Of a stretch of DNA of 64,000 bases, positions 43,709 through 56,081 are shown one piece after another. Position 1 is the first letter of the stretch; every line of letters begins with the position of its first letter. The translations under genes were made by a program, and so were the position numbers. Below the pieces are notes generated by a model that worked only from the letters and a program-made list of their open reading frames with translations, ran no database searches and was not told the origin of the DNA. The DNA comes from Psychrobacter nivimaris (GTDB lineage Bacteria > Pseudomonadota > Gammaproteobacteria > Pseudomonadales > Moraxellaceae), in assembly GCF_009812035.1 (NCBI RefSeq), contig NZ_VZIZ01000015.1, forward strand, positions 62,001 through 126,000. The letters are read 5' to 3'.

Positions 43709-44499
43709 GGACTGCTACAGACAGGACACTGTGGGTCTTTTCGATAACCCATCAGCCGCTGCTGCATCTGACTACCATCCCATATGAGCAGCTTGTTTGT
43801 CAGTAGATTTTTGGTTAATCCTAAATATTGCAGTGCAGCATTGGCTTGCAAATTGCCCATGATGGCAGTGGTACTGGCCAGCACACCAGAGTTGGCACAC
43901 GTACGTTCGTCAGCGGCTTCATCAGGTACTACTGAGCCGAACACGCAGTGATAACAACCAGTATCGAGCTGAGGTTCGAACAGTGCTAGCTGTCCTTGCA
44001 TCGCAATCGCTGAGGCGGATAATAGTGGGATTTGGTAGCGTACACTAATGCGATTAATAATATCGCGCGTGGCAAAATTATCCGTACAGTCTAAGAGTAA
44101 GTCAGGCTTGCCTGCTGCCATATCGAGCAATTCATAAGCGTTGTCTTCATCTAATCGTGCGACTGTGCCGTAAGTCTTTATCAAGGGATTGATGCGCGCT
44201 AACATTTGCGCTGCGGTCAGTGCTTTAGACTGACCGATATCTTCTGGCAAAAACAGCGTTTGCCGTTGTAGATTACTCGCCTCAATCTCATCATCATCGA
44301 TTAGATGGACATGGCCTACTCCAGCACGTACCAATGTCTCAGACGCAGGACAACCAAGGCCGCCTGCCCCTATTATGACCACACGTGCTGTCTTCAATCG
44401 CAGCTGAGCGTCCATATCCCAACCGTCTAATAATACTTGTCGAGCATAACGGAGCAGCTCTTCATCTGATAGCTGTACCATCTCTTCTACCATATTCAT
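43690..44499 (-). CDS. moeB: ThiF/MoeB-family sulfur-carrier adenylyltransferase
   Basis: 269 residues, one E1-like domain. The nucleotide loop GAGGLGCPAS is at 44-53, IDDDEIEASNLQRQ follows, DCTDNFATR is at 137-145, the Cys region DERTCANSGVLAS has Cys201, and zinc is bound by Cys182/Cys185 and Cys258/Cys261. It adenylates the C-terminal glycine of a ubiquitin-like sulfur carrier, MoaD (molybdopterin) or ThiS (thiamine); MoeB is preferred because the prmC-moeB pairing is common in gammaproteobacteria, but ThiF cannot be excluded. Residues 265-269 and the stop codon are encoded by the adjacent MITE-like repeat. Confidence 0.9.
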   Translation of the reverse strand: MNMVEEMVQLSDEELLRYARQVLLDGWDMDAQLRLKTARVVIIGAGGLGCPASETLVRAGVGHVHLIDDDEIEASNLQRQTLFLPEDIGQSKALTAAQMLARINPLIKTYGTVARLDEDNAYELLDMAAGKPDLLLDCTDNFATRDIINRISVRYQIPLLSASAIAMQGQLALFEPQLDTGCYHCVFGSVVPDEAADERTCANSGVLASTTAIMGNLQANAALQYLGLTKNLLTNKLLIWDGSQMQQRLMGYRKDPQCPVCSSPIVNSL

Positions 44500-44540
44500 C
44501 TACAACCTATAATCAAAGAAATCTACTACCAAAAAACTAT

Positions 44541-45413
44541 CTATTGAACTTGCCCTAGCGTGACGCGATCATTACCACCGTAATCTTTTACGGTATGTAC
44601 TGATTCAAAACCACTATCCAAAAACAACTTGCGAACAGCATTACCTTGATCGTAGCCATGTTCAATAGCTAATAACCCACCCGTACAGAGATATATTGTT
44701 GCCTGCTGGACGATATGCTCGATATCAGCCAAACCCTGATTGGGTGCACTGAGCGCACTAATCGGTTCAGCTGTTAGTCCTGCCAAATGCTCGTCTGTCT
44801 CGTCAATATAAGGAGGGTTAGAGACGATGATATCAAACTGCGGCTCATCGCAAATAGGTAGCGCTTGATACCAACTGCTCTGGATAAACTCAACATTGGC
44901 AACGTTATTGCTCACGGCGTTATGCTGAGCAACTTCAAGCGCCTCTGACGATAAATCAACCGCCACAATTTGCCAGTTAGCGTGCTTTAACTCATAGGCA
45001 AGACTGATAGCGATACAACCTGACCCTGTCCCTAAGTCTAGTAATCGCTTAGTATTAAGTTGCACTGGCTGAACGTTTATCCAGTTTAATACCTGCTCGA
45101 CCAGTACTTCGGTATCGGGTCTAGGAATCAAAGTATGCTCGTTCACTCTAAAGCTAAGCGACCAAAACTCCTGCTGTCCGGTTAGATACGCAAGCGGTAT
45201 ACCTTGCTGCATTTTCACCACGCCGTCATTGAACCGTGCGACTTCACTATCACTTAGCTGATAATCTTCATCAGTCATCAACGCTATCGCAGGCTTATCA
45301 ATGACATGCACCAACCAGTCAGTGAACCAAAATGACGGCTGCTGATTATCTGACTCACCATTCGTCAGTTGTTGAATCTGCTGCTTGATTTGACGAATGG
45401 TTGATACGGTCAT
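44541..45413 (-). CDS. prmC: Peptide chain release factor N(5)-glutamine methyltransferase
   Basis: 290 residues. An N-terminal helical domain is followed by the Rossmann methyltransferase: YLTGQQEFWSLSF, LIPRPDTE (96-103), DLGTGSG at 126-132 for SAM binding, and the catalytic NPPY at 199-202. It methylates the GGQ glutamine of RF1 and RF2. It lies 50 bases after the AmpG gene and 41 bases before moeB, so the three likely form one - strand operon. prfA is not adjacent, unlike in E. coli. Confidence 0.95.
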   Translation of the reverse strand: MTVSTIRQIKQQIQQLTNGESDNQQPSFWFTDWLVHVIDKPAIALMTDEDYQLSDSEVARFNDGVVKMQQGIPLAYLTGQQEFWSLSFRVNEHTLIPRPDTEVLVEQVLNWINVQPVQLNTKRLLDLGTGSGCIAISLAYELKHANWQIVAVDLSSEALEVAQHNAVSNNVANVEFIQSSWYQALPICDEPQFDIIVSNPPYIDETDEHLAGLTAEPISALSAPNQGLADIEHIVQQATIYLCTGGLLAIEHGYDQGNAVRKLFLDSGFESVHTVKDYGGNDRVTLGQVQ

Positions 45414-45463
45414 AGATAGCTCTTAAAAAACAGTGGATGGATAAAGGTAAAATACTGCTGAGC

Positions 45464-47380
45464 CTACTCTGATGCGCGTGGTGGCTCTTTGGTATCGGTC
45501 AGGTTATGATTGGTTTTACTCAGCTTGTCACCTATCCCGTTACCACCGCTGCCATCATTATTATCATCGCCATAAATATCATCGTTATCACCAATGACAA
45601 TATGTCTATCAACAAAGTAAATCAGTGCCAAAATTGGAATACCAATAGCAAAGGTAAAGATAAAGAAAAACGGATAACCCATATTATCGACGATAGCACC
45701 AGAATAACCACCCATTACTTTTGGTATCAGGGTCATCAATGAGGAAAAAATCGCATACTGTACAGCAGTAAAGCGAATCGATGTCAGTGCTGATAAGAAA
45801 GCGATAAATACAGCGCTTGCAAGGCCCGCAGCCAAGTTATCAAATATCACTGCCATATACATGATTGGCAGGCTACCTGGGTTATATGTCAATACCACAA
45901 ACAACAGGTTGGTCGCACACGCTAAAATCGCGCCTATCATCATGGCATGCATGATACGGAAACGCTGAGCCAAAATACCACCCAAGAAGCCACCTGCAAT
46001 TGCCATAATCACACCGACCAGTTTTACGGCATTGGCGATATCTGTTTTGCTAAAGCCCATATCTTGATAAAAGACGTTGGAGATCACGCCTGCGACGATA
46101 TCTGAGATACGGTATAGACCAATCAAGGCTAAGAGTAGCAGGGCTTTTTTGCCATAACGTCGGAAAAAATCTAAGACAGGCTCGATCCATGTTGCCATGG
46201 CCACTTCTTTTTTCACCAGTCCTACTTGTACTAGTGCATAACCTGCTGCCATTGCCGCGCCTAGGCTTACTAACAAGTGCAAGGTTTCTACAAAGAAACT
46301 AGAAAACGCGCCTTCGAACTCTGGTAAGACTTGTCCCATCAATATATAAGCAGCGATAAAGGCAATCACTGAAAATACAAACAACGCTACCAGTCTGACG
46401 TAGTCTTCACGAGTTTCAGCGACCAACGGGGCTTTGTTAATGATTTTTGGTTGATTAATAATAAAGTACAGTAATAACAATGGCGCGCACGCGACCAATG
46501 CTAAAAAGTAAAATTTAATCGCTGGCATTACCATTAGTGGTATCAAGGCCACTGTGCTATCAAATACTGTATTGATCAAAATATTAATCAGGTAAATAAC
46601 ACCAAACAGCAGACCTGGGATAAGCAGTAACGCCGAATAAATTAGGAATACTTTTAAGTTACCCTTCTGCTTTTTACTTTGCAGGGTCTCAGCGGTTGGC
46701 TCATAACTAGCAAACGTCGTTAATACCCCTAACGTCATGACTCCTGCCATGATGTAATAGGTATTGCGCCATGCTTCATAACTATAAAACGTCTCATTTG
46801 AGCCGAAATAATCAGCCAAATATAACGCGCCTGCCCCTGCGACAATCATACCGATACGGTAGCCTGACACATAGATAGAGGACAAGATAGACTGCATAGA
46901 CGGCGGCGCAAGCTCAATACGGTACGCATCAATCACGATATCTTGCGTCGCAGAAGAGAACCCAAGCAGCACGGCCGCGCCTGCCATATAAACCAAGACA
47001 TCTTCGCTAACAGGATTTACCCTTGCCATCAAAAAGATTGCCAGCACGATAAGCAGCTGTGATACCACCATCCAACTACGACGACGCCCTAGCCACTTGG
47101 TCAAAAACGGTACAGGGAGCGCATCAATCAATGGCGCCCAAATAAACTTGAACGAATACCCCAGTGCTGCCCAGCTGAACATAGTGACGACACTACGATC
47201 AATGCCTGCTTCTCTCAGCCATAGCGACAGACTTGAGAAAATCAGCAGAATAGGTATACCCGCTGAGAACCCCAAAAACAGCATAATAATGACACGAGGA
47301 TCGAGATAAGCTTTTGTAGCCTCGCCCCATGACTTTTTGGCAATTGGTTGATTGGGCGGTACAGATTTGACAGCAGACAT
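45464..47380 (-). CDS. ampG: AmpG-like muropeptide permease (MFS)
   Basis: 638 residues, longer than E. coli AmpG (491). The N-terminal helix region has LGFSAGIPILLIFSSLSLWLREAGI and SWAALGYSFKFIWAPLIDAL, then LGRRRSWM and FSSATQDIVIDAYRIE, all hallmarks of AmpG. The extra length comes from more hydrophobic helices in the middle and a cytoplasmic tail rich in Asp, Asn and Gly (GDNDDIYGDDNNDGSG). AmpG imports GlcNAc-anhydroMurNAc peptides for cell-wall recycling and so influences beta-lactamase induction where ampR/ampC exist; neither lies in this window. It is probably the first gene of ampG-prmC-moeB. Confidence 0.88.
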   Translation of the reverse strand: MSAVKSVPPNQPIAKKSWGEATKAYLDPRVIIMLFLGFSAGIPILLIFSSLSLWLREAGIDRSVVTMFSWAALGYSFKFIWAPLIDALPVPFLTKWLGRRRSWMVVSQLLIVLAIFLMARVNPVSEDVLVYMAGAAVLLGFSSATQDIVIDAYRIELAPPSMQSILSSIYVSGYRIGMIVAGAGALYLADYFGSNETFYSYEAWRNTYYIMAGVMTLGVLTTFASYEPTAETLQSKKQKGNLKVFLIYSALLLIPGLLFGVIYLINILINTVFDSTVALIPLMVMPAIKFYFLALVACAPLLLLYFIINQPKIINKAPLVAETREDYVRLVALFVFSVIAFIAAYILMGQVLPEFEGAFSSFFVETLHLLVSLGAAMAAGYALVQVGLVKKEVAMATWIEPVLDFFRRYGKKALLLLALIGLYRISDIVAGVISNVFYQDMGFSKTDIANAVKLVGVIMAIAGGFLGGILAQRFRIMHAMMIGAILACATNLLFVVLTYNPGSLPIMYMAVIFDNLAAGLASAVFIAFLSALTSIRFTAVQYAIFSSLMTLIPKVMGGYSGAIVDNMGYPFFFIFTFAIGIPILALIYFVDRHIVIGDNDDIYGDDNNDGSGGNGIGDKLSKTNHNLTDTKEPPRASE

Positions 47381-50347
<2,967 letters not shown>

Positions 50348-50409
50348 GCTGAGTTTGAAATTGGTCAATACCGACTAATTAATAGTAATAAATAACTTTA
50401 TAACTAACG

Positions 50410-50442
50410 AACAGCTATCTTTTAGAAGGTAGCTGTTTTTTT
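50410..50442 (+). terminator. Intrinsic terminator after katG
   Basis: A 10-bp stem with one G-T wobble (50411-50420 with 50427-50436), a 6-nt loop and seven following T. Confidence 0.83.
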
Positions 50443-50510
50443 ATGCTTAGTTTTTTATGCTTAATAGTGACCGCTCTTTATAAGTTGTTAGGTCAAATGG
50501 CTTCTCTGGA

Positions 50511-50564
50511 TAAACAACGCTTACTGACTAAACAACATTTACTGACTAAACAACATTTACTGAA
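50511..50564. repeat. 18-bp tandem repeat, three copies
   Basis: Three near-identical 18-base units (50511-50528, 50529-50546, 50547-50564) of the type TAAACAACATTTACTGAC lie between katG and the cysB-like gene. The rest of 50348-50744 is AT-rich and holds the katG terminator and an inverted repeat near the cysB-like start. Confidence 0.9.
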
Positions 50565-50701
50565 CAAATAATTTTTTAGCATTGCAAAATACAAATTCTA
50601 TATTCATAATTATCATAAATTGATAGCTATTTATTATATACAAGAATAATAGCTTTGTTTTACACTACTTTATTACTGTATGTTCAGACATTTTTACTTT
50701 C

Positions 50702-50724
50702 ATATACAGACGAGGTTTGTATAT
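50702..50724. promoter_or_regulatory. Inverted repeat upstream of cysB-like gene (possible LysR-type site)
   Basis: ATATACA at 50702-50708 and TGTATAT at 50718-50724, separated by 9 bases, end 20 bases before the ATG. Position and symmetry suit an autoregulatory LysR-type operator, though AT-richness makes chance symmetry possible. Confidence 0.35.
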
Positions 50725-50744
50725 TTATACAATAGGATTAAGTT

Positions 50745-51674
50745 ATGGCAATCGACGTAGTGGTCAATCAGCGACATTTGCAAATTCAGCTCAAGCAGTT
50801 GGAAACAGTCTGGCATACGGTGATTAATGGCTATAACTTAAGTCAAGCAGCGACTGTGCTACACACCAGCCAATCGAGCTTGTCAAAACATATCGCGGCA
50901 CTTGAAAACCAACTGAAGACCGAAGTATTTATTCGTCAAGGAAAGCGTCTGACAGGGCTGACCACCATGGGTACGGCTCTTATGCCACATATCGAGTCTA
51001 TCTTTGCTGAAATCCGTACCATTGAAAACCTAAGTTTAGACTTTAATAATCCTAATATCGGTACGCTGACGATTGCTACCACTCACACGCAAGCGCGTTA
51101 TGTACTGCCGCAAGTGGTTAAAGAGTTCAAAGATCGTTTCCCTAAAGTAAATCTGATTTTGCAACAGGCAGATCCTGAGACCATCGCTCAGATGGTCATC
51201 CGCGGTCAAGCCGATATCGGTATTGCCACTGAGTCCTTGCTGCATAACAACTATTTAAGATGCTACCGTTACTATGACTGGACGCATCGCGTTATCGTAC
51301 CGAGTGATCACGAACTGGCTAGCCAAGAGTCTATCGACTTGCCCACGCTTGCCAGCTATCCGATTGTGACCTATCACGGTGGTTTTACAGGACGCGGCGC
51401 GATTGACAAGACGTTTGATGAAGCAGGACTGGAGCCAGATATTGTATTAGCGGCGCTCGATGCCGATGTGATCAGCACCTATGTCGGTCTAGGCCTAGGT
51501 ATTGGTATCATCGCAGAAATGGCATTTGAGCCAAGCCATTATCAAAACCTGACTGCCATACCCGTCGATCATTTTGGTCGCTTTACCAGTTGGATGGCGG
51601 TACGCGATGATGCAGAAATCCGTCAATATGGTCGCGCTTTCATAGAGCTATGTCAAAAGCAATTTGCAAATTAA
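50745..51674 (+). CDS. cysB: CysB-type LysR-family regulator
   Basis: 309 residues. The N-terminal helix-turn-helix is in LSQAATVLHTSQSSLSKHIAALENQL (about 34-59). The effector domain begins IGTLTIATTHTQARYVLPQVV, where the TTHTQARY segment is the sulfate/acetylserine-binding signature of CysB and Cbl; QADIGIATE and GLGLGIGIIAEMAF follow. CysB activates cysteine and sulfate-assimilation genes in response to O-/N-acetylserine. None of its usual targets is adjacent; neighbours are katG and a PQQ dehydrogenase gene. CysB versus Cbl cannot be separated without alignment. Confidence 0.85.
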   Translation: MAIDVVVNQRHLQIQLKQLETVWHTVINGYNLSQAATVLHTSQSSLSKHIAALENQLKTEVFIRQGKRLTGLTTMGTALMPHIESIFAEIRTIENLSLDFNNPNIGTLTIATTHTQARYVLPQVVKEFKDRFPKVNLILQQADPETIAQMVIRGQADIGIATESLLHNNYLRCYRYYDWTHRVIVPSDHELASQESIDLPTLASYPIVTYHGGFTGRGAIDKTFDEAGLEPDIVLAALDADVISTYVGLGLGIGIIAEMAFEPSHYQNLTAIPVDHFGRFTSWMAVRDDAEIRQYGRAFIELCQKQFAN

Positions 51675-51878
51675 TGAGCATTTGTTAAATAAAGTATCTC
51701 AGACTTGCTCACCCTTACTAGACTGAGCTGTGGATGATAAAATAGATTCTAGAACGTTATTCAATGTTTCTTTTATATATCATTCACACTTGTATTGATA
51801 TTTGGTCGAATGAAATTGATTTGCGACTAAATATCAATACATATTAACTTGCTCTTTTGTAAACAGGTGATACCGCTC

Positions 51879-54410
51879 ATGGAAAAATTCGTAGCGATCA
51901 TTATGGCAATTTTTGCCGCCCCTCTACTCATTGGCGGCGCTTATTTATTGTCCTTAGGCGGTAGTCCTTACTACCTCATTGCTGGCGTCATTATACTAAC
52001 GACAGCTTTTTTATTGTTCAAAAAACACTGGAGTGCTTACGGGTTATATGCACTATTTATCGTAGCAACCATGGCTTGGGCGCTTTGGGAATCTGGGTTC
52101 TATTGGTGGGCGCTAGCACCTCGAGTTGGCTTCCCGCTTATATTTGGTTTGCTCATGCTACTGCCATGGGTATCCAACAAAATGCGTGGGCCTAAAACTC
52201 ACGTAGCCGCAAATGTTGCAGCTACAAACAACGTTAAGAAAAGCCCTCTGTACTATTGGGGTCTGCTCGTAAGCGTGGCCGTAGGTGCACTACTCTCTTT
52301 TGGTAGTTTAGCCAACAATGCCACCGACAAACTCGGTGAGCTTGATTTGACTGCTGCAAATGATGACGAGCAAAACGTCAGCTCAGATGAGACGTCAGCT
52401 AACCTTGGTGATCCGTTATCAAACGGTCAGCAAACACCAGATGGCGAATGGAGCGCGTATGGTCGTACTGATTATGGTCAGCGCTACTCACCTCTAGATA
52501 AAATCAATACCGATAACGTCAAAGATTTAGAGCTGGCATGGCAAATCCAAACAGGTGACGTCAAAGGGCCTAACGATGTCGGTGAGACCACTTATCAAGC
52601 AACACCATTAAAAATCGGCAATGCGCTGTACCTATGTACGCCTCATAACTGGGTACTAGCGCTAGATGCCGACTCTGGTGAGACGCTATGGAAGTTTGAT
52701 CCTCAAGTAGAGGAAAACTTACAACGACAGCATCAAACTTGCCGAGGTGTGTCTTATTATGCGGGTCAAGCGACCAGTCCTGACCCTATCGCTAGCGCTG
52801 CTAATAATTCAGCAGAGAATAGCAACAGTACAGCTAGCCCCGTGCAAGTACAGAAAATTGCTGGCAATACCTTTGAAAACGCGTCTAAGCAATGTGATGC
52901 CAAGATATTTATCCCAACCTCTGATGCGAAGTTATATGCACTTGATCCAAACACTGGGCAACGCTGCCAAGACTTTGGGGATGATGGTGCACTAGACTTG
53001 ATGCATAACATGCCGTTTAATCAAGCAGGTTACTATTACTCGACGTCACCACCAGTCATCGCGGGTGATACCATCATCGTCGCTGGTGCTGTCAATGACA
53101 ATTACGACGTCAACTCGCCTTCTGGTGTGATCCGTGCGTATGATGTCAATACCGGTGAGCTGCTTTGGAACTGGGACTCAGGTGATCCTGACAATACAGC
53201 ACCTTTCGATGTCAATGATCCAACCCAAACTTATAAGACCAGTTCGCCAAATTCATGGTCAGTCGCTACTGCCGATGAAGAGCTTGGATTGGCCTACTTC
53301 CCTATGGGTAACCGCACACCGGATCAGCTAGGTAGCTACCGAAATGCCGCTGAAGAAAAGTATGCAACGTCTGTTGTCGCTCTAGATATCGAGACTGGTG
53401 AAGCACGCTGGGTTCAGCAGTTTGTCCATCATGACCTTTGGGACATGGACACGCCTGCGCAGCCAACCTTACTTGATCTAGATACGGCCGATGGTGTACA
53501 GCCTGCGCTGGTTGTGCCAACCAAACAAGGTGATGTATACGTCTTAAACCGCGCAACGGGTGAGCCTATTGTACCGATTAAAGAACGTCCTGCACCGCAA
53601 GGCTATCTCATAGCGGGAGAGCACGCAGCGCCAACTCAGCCTTATTCTGGCTTGAGCTTTGAGCCTGAACCACTGACTGAAAAAGACATGTGGGGTGCCA
53701 GTCTTGTTGATCAAATGATGTGCCGTATTGAGTTTAATAAGCTCAACTATGATGGTCGCTACACCCCGCCATCAACCAATGGTAGCTTGGTCTATCCTGG
53801 TAACTTTGGTACCTTTAACTGGGGTGGTATCGCAGTCGATCCTGAGAATGGCGTGATGTTTGGCATGCCAACTTACTTGGCATTTACCTCAAAACTCATT
53901 CCTAGAGACACGTTGGGCGATGCAGAGACCAATAAAGGCGAGCAAGGCGTCAATGCCAATGAAGGTGCAGATTATGCAGTAGAATTAGGTCCCTTCTTGT
54001 CACCGCTAGGCGTACCTTGTCAGCAGCCACCATGGGGCACGATCGCTGGCGCTGATCTGACCACAGGTGATATCGCGTATCAACGCAAAAATGGTACGGT
54101 ACAAGACTTGTCTCCTATTCCTATCAAACTGGAATTGGGCGTACCTGGTATCGGTGGACCTATCATCACCAAAGGTGGCGTAGCGTTCTTGTCAGCGGCG
54201 ACAGAAAACAACTTCCGAGCTTATGACTTAAAAAATGGCGACGTACTATGGAATGTTCGTATTCCAGCAGGTGGTCAAGCCACGCCAATGACTTACTTGA
54301 ACTCTAAAGGTGAGCAAATGGTCGTATTGGTCGCAGGTGGTCATGGTTCAGTTGGCACAACCATTGGTGATTATGTCTTAGCTTATAAGCTTGGTGACCA
54401 AGATAAATAG
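51879..54410 (+). CDS. gcd: Membrane-bound PQQ-dependent dehydrogenase (glucose/quinate/shikimate family)
   Basis: About 843 residues (E. coli Gcd 796). Five N-terminal membrane helices (to about 165) are followed by an Asp/Asn/Ser-rich linker and an eight-bladed propeller beginning WSAYGRTDYGQRYSPLDKI. TCRGVSYY (287-294), SPNSW, HHDLWDMDTPAQPTL with the catalytic aspartate, WGGIAVDPENG and GGQATPMTY match Gcd. The residue equivalent to E. coli His262 (CRGVSYH) is Tyr294. It oxidises a sugar or cyclic polyol in the periplasm and passes electrons to ubiquinone. No pqq synthesis genes are in the window. ATG 51879 with AGGTGA upstream is preferred to the TTG at 51849. Quinate as substrate is possible. 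Confidence 0.9.
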   Translation: MEKFVAIIMAIFAAPLLIGGAYLLSLGGSPYYLIAGVIILTTAFLLFKKHWSAYGLYALFIVATMAWALWESGFYWWALAPRVGFPLIFGLLMLLPWVSNKMRGPKTHVAANVAATNNVKKSPLYYWGLLVSVAVGALLSFGSLANNATDKLGELDLTAANDDEQNVSSDETSANLGDPLSNGQQTPDGEWSAYGRTDYGQRYSPLDKINTDNVKDLELAWQIQTGDVKGPNDVGETTYQATPLKIGNALYLCTPHNWVLALDADSGETLWKFDPQVEENLQRQHQTCRGVSYYAGQATSPDPIASAANNSAENSNSTASPVQVQKIAGNTFENASKQCDAKIFIPTSDAKLYALDPNTGQRCQDFGDDGALDLMHNMPFNQAGYYYSTSPPVIAGDTIIVAGAVNDNYDVNSPSGVIRAYDVNTGELLWNWDSGDPDNTAPFDVNDPTQTYKTSSPNSWSVATADEELGLAYFPMGNRTPDQLGSYRNAAEEKYATSVVALDIETGEARWVQQFVHHDLWDMDTPAQPTLLDLDTADGVQPALVVPTKQGDVYVLNRATGEPIVPIKERPAPQGYLIAGEHAAPTQPYSGLSFEPEPLTEKDMWGASLVDQMMCRIEFNKLNYDGRYTPPSTNGSLVYPGNFGTFNWGGIAVDPENGVMFGMPTYLAFTSKLIPRDTLGDAETNKGEQGVNANEGADYAVELGPFLSPLGVPCQQPPWGTIAGADLTTGDIAYQRKNGTVQDLSPIPIKLELGVPGIGGPIITKGGVAFLSAATENNFRAYDLKNGDVLWNVRIPAGGQATPMTYLNSKGEQMVVLVAGGHGSVGTTIGDYVLAYKLGDQDK

Positions 54411-54757
54411 TGTTGCATTTAGTTCTTAAAATAATGATTATTTAATTTATCATTATATTATAATCTTATAATTAGAGAAGCAGGTAACTTAGGTTGCCTG
54501 CTTTTTTTAATGCCATCTTTTTTTAATGCCATAGTATAATGCTGCTAAATCCTTTTATGACCTTACTTATGGTTTATTTATCGCTTATTTTGACAAACGA
54601 CAACCTTTATAAATACACCTTAATAATTGTTAAGCGAGCTTAAAAACAGAGTTAACTGACTTTGTTATGATTCATTAACAGTGACTAGCGGCACTTGAAA
54701 CTACCACTGTCTATAAGCATATCAGTAGAAAATAATTTACACACTACTGGAACATTT
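54411..54757. other. Intergenic region between the PQQ dehydrogenase and LLM monooxygenase genes
   Basis: About 350 AT-rich bases containing the terminator listed separately and a short direct repeat (TTTTTTAATGCCAT, near 54504-54532). No gene recognised. Confidence 0.55.
54479..54509 (+). terminator. Intrinsic terminator after PQQ dehydrogenase gene
   Basis: A 10-bp stem with one wobble (54479-54488 with 54493-54502), a 4-nt loop and a run of seven T. Confidence 0.85.
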
Positions 54758-55759
54758 ATGAGTAACAAAATCCCTTTATCTTTTTTAGATCTTGCGCCTG
54801 TACCTCAAGGCAAAACCATCGCTGAAGGCATCGCCCAAACGGTCGAAACCGCGCAGCAAGCAGAAAAATCAGGCTTAAACCGCTACTGGATGGCAGAGCA
54901 TCATAATATGCCGGGTATCGCCAGTGCAGCCACTTCAGTACTGCTATCGCATATCGGTAGTCAAACCGACCGTATCCGTATTGGTGCGGGCGGCGTCATG
55001 CTACCGAACCACGCCCCTCTCGTGATTGCTGAGCAGTTTGGTACTTTGCAGGCATTATATGGTGACCGTGTGGACCTAGGCCTAGGCCGTGCACCTGGTA
55101 CTGATGGTGCGACGTTTCAGGCACTTCGTCGACAAATGAAAGATGCAGAACGCTTTCCACAAGATGTGCAAGAGCTGATGTATTTCTTAGGTAATGATGC
55201 AGATGGCAGCCCTGTACAGGCATTTCCTGGCGCAAAATCAGGCATACCGATTTGGATATTAGGCTCTTCTCTATTTGGTGCGACTTTGGCTGCACATTTA
55301 GGACTGCCTTATGTGTTTGCCTCTCACTTTGCTCCGCAAATGCTTGGACAAGCAATTGAGGCTTACCGTGAGCAGTTTAAACCGTCTGTCTATCTAGATA
55401 AGCCTTATGTGATGTTGGCTGCTAACTTATTGCTGGCTGATGATGATGCGACTGCTCGATATCACTTTACCTCAGCACAGCAGAGCTTTGTACGTCTGCG
55501 CCGTGGCGAAACAGGTCAAATGCCTAAGCCTACCCACGATATGGACAGTATCTGGAGTCAAGCAGAGAAAATGATGGTAGACAATGCATTGTCAGTATCA
55601 TTCATTGGCTCTGTCGACACGGTCAAACCAAGACTCGCTGCGTTTTTGGCAACCTATCAGCCAGATGAGCTGATTGTGACGGCCAATATATATGACCAAG
55701 CTGCCCGTATCCGTTCACTTGAACTTACACCGGAGCTAAACTTATTTACTTTACAATGA
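54758..55759 (+). CDS. LLM-class (luciferase-like) flavin monooxygenase, YhbW type
   Basis: About 333 residues, like E. coli YhbW (335). IPLSFLDLAPVPQGKT starts the TIM barrel, RYWMAEHHNMPGIASAATSVLL gives the AEHH motif of this group, IRIGAGGVMLPNHAPLVIAEQFGTL is the FMN phosphate region, and GDRVDLGLGRAPGTD follows. IWILGSSLFGATLAAHLGLPYVFASHF is the later conserved block. Substrate is unknown. An upstream in-frame start at 54695 adds 21 residues unlike the family; ATG 54758 is preferred. It is followed by a small membrane-protein gene. Confidence 0.88.
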   Translation: MSNKIPLSFLDLAPVPQGKTIAEGIAQTVETAQQAEKSGLNRYWMAEHHNMPGIASAATSVLLSHIGSQTDRIRIGAGGVMLPNHAPLVIAEQFGTLQALYGDRVDLGLGRAPGTDGATFQALRRQMKDAERFPQDVQELMYFLGNDADGSPVQAFPGAKSGIPIWILGSSLFGATLAAHLGLPYVFASHFAPQMLGQAIEAYREQFKPSVYLDKPYVMLAANLLLADDDATARYHFTSAQQSFVRLRRGETGQMPKPTHDMDSIWSQAEKMMVDNALSVSFIGSVDTVKPRLAAFLATYQPDELIVTANIYDQAARIRSLELTPELNLFTLQ

Positions 55760-55807
55760 AATGAGACACTTGCATAATTATTGATGAACCTTAACTGGAT
55801 TTTTGAC

Positions 55808-55972
55808 ATGGAAGCAACTCCCATTATCGGTGCATCGCTCATGATTGGCTCATCAATATTTATGTATATCATCGCCTTTCTTGCAGTTATGGCTATCGGT
55901 GGTTATTTGACCTATCGTACTAGCCCAAAGCGCAAGCAGCGCCGTGAAGACAAGCGTAATAGTGAACGCTAG
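55808..55972 (+). CDS. Small single-pass membrane protein, unknown
   Basis: 54 residues from ATG 55808 (in-frame starts also at 55784 and 55781). One hydrophobic helix (about 8-33, ending AIGGYLTYRT) is followed by a strongly basic tail (SPKRKQRREDKRNSER), so the tail should face the cytoplasm. Its stop is closely followed by a strong terminator, which fits a real gene ending the LLM transcript. No family recognised. Confidence 0.5.
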   Translation: MEATPIIGASLMIGSSIFMYIIAFLAVMAIGGYLTYRTSPKRKQRREDKRNSER

Positions 55973-55976
55973 ATTA

Positions 55977-56018
55977 ATAAAAAAGCCCTCTTTCCTTATT
56001 TGAAAAGAGGGCTTTTTT
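55977..56018. terminator. Bidirectional intrinsic terminator
   Basis: AAAAGCCCTCTTT pairs with AAAGAGGGCTTTT (perfect GC core GCCCTC/GAGGGC) with T-runs on the + side and A-runs on the left. It lies between the small membrane-protein gene (+) and the convergent AEC transporter gene (-). Confidence 0.88.
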
Positions 56019-56081
56019 AATGCTGTCAAAATTAGATAAGGCGAAAGTACTTGCTTATTTAAAGATAGTATAAAATCTGCA

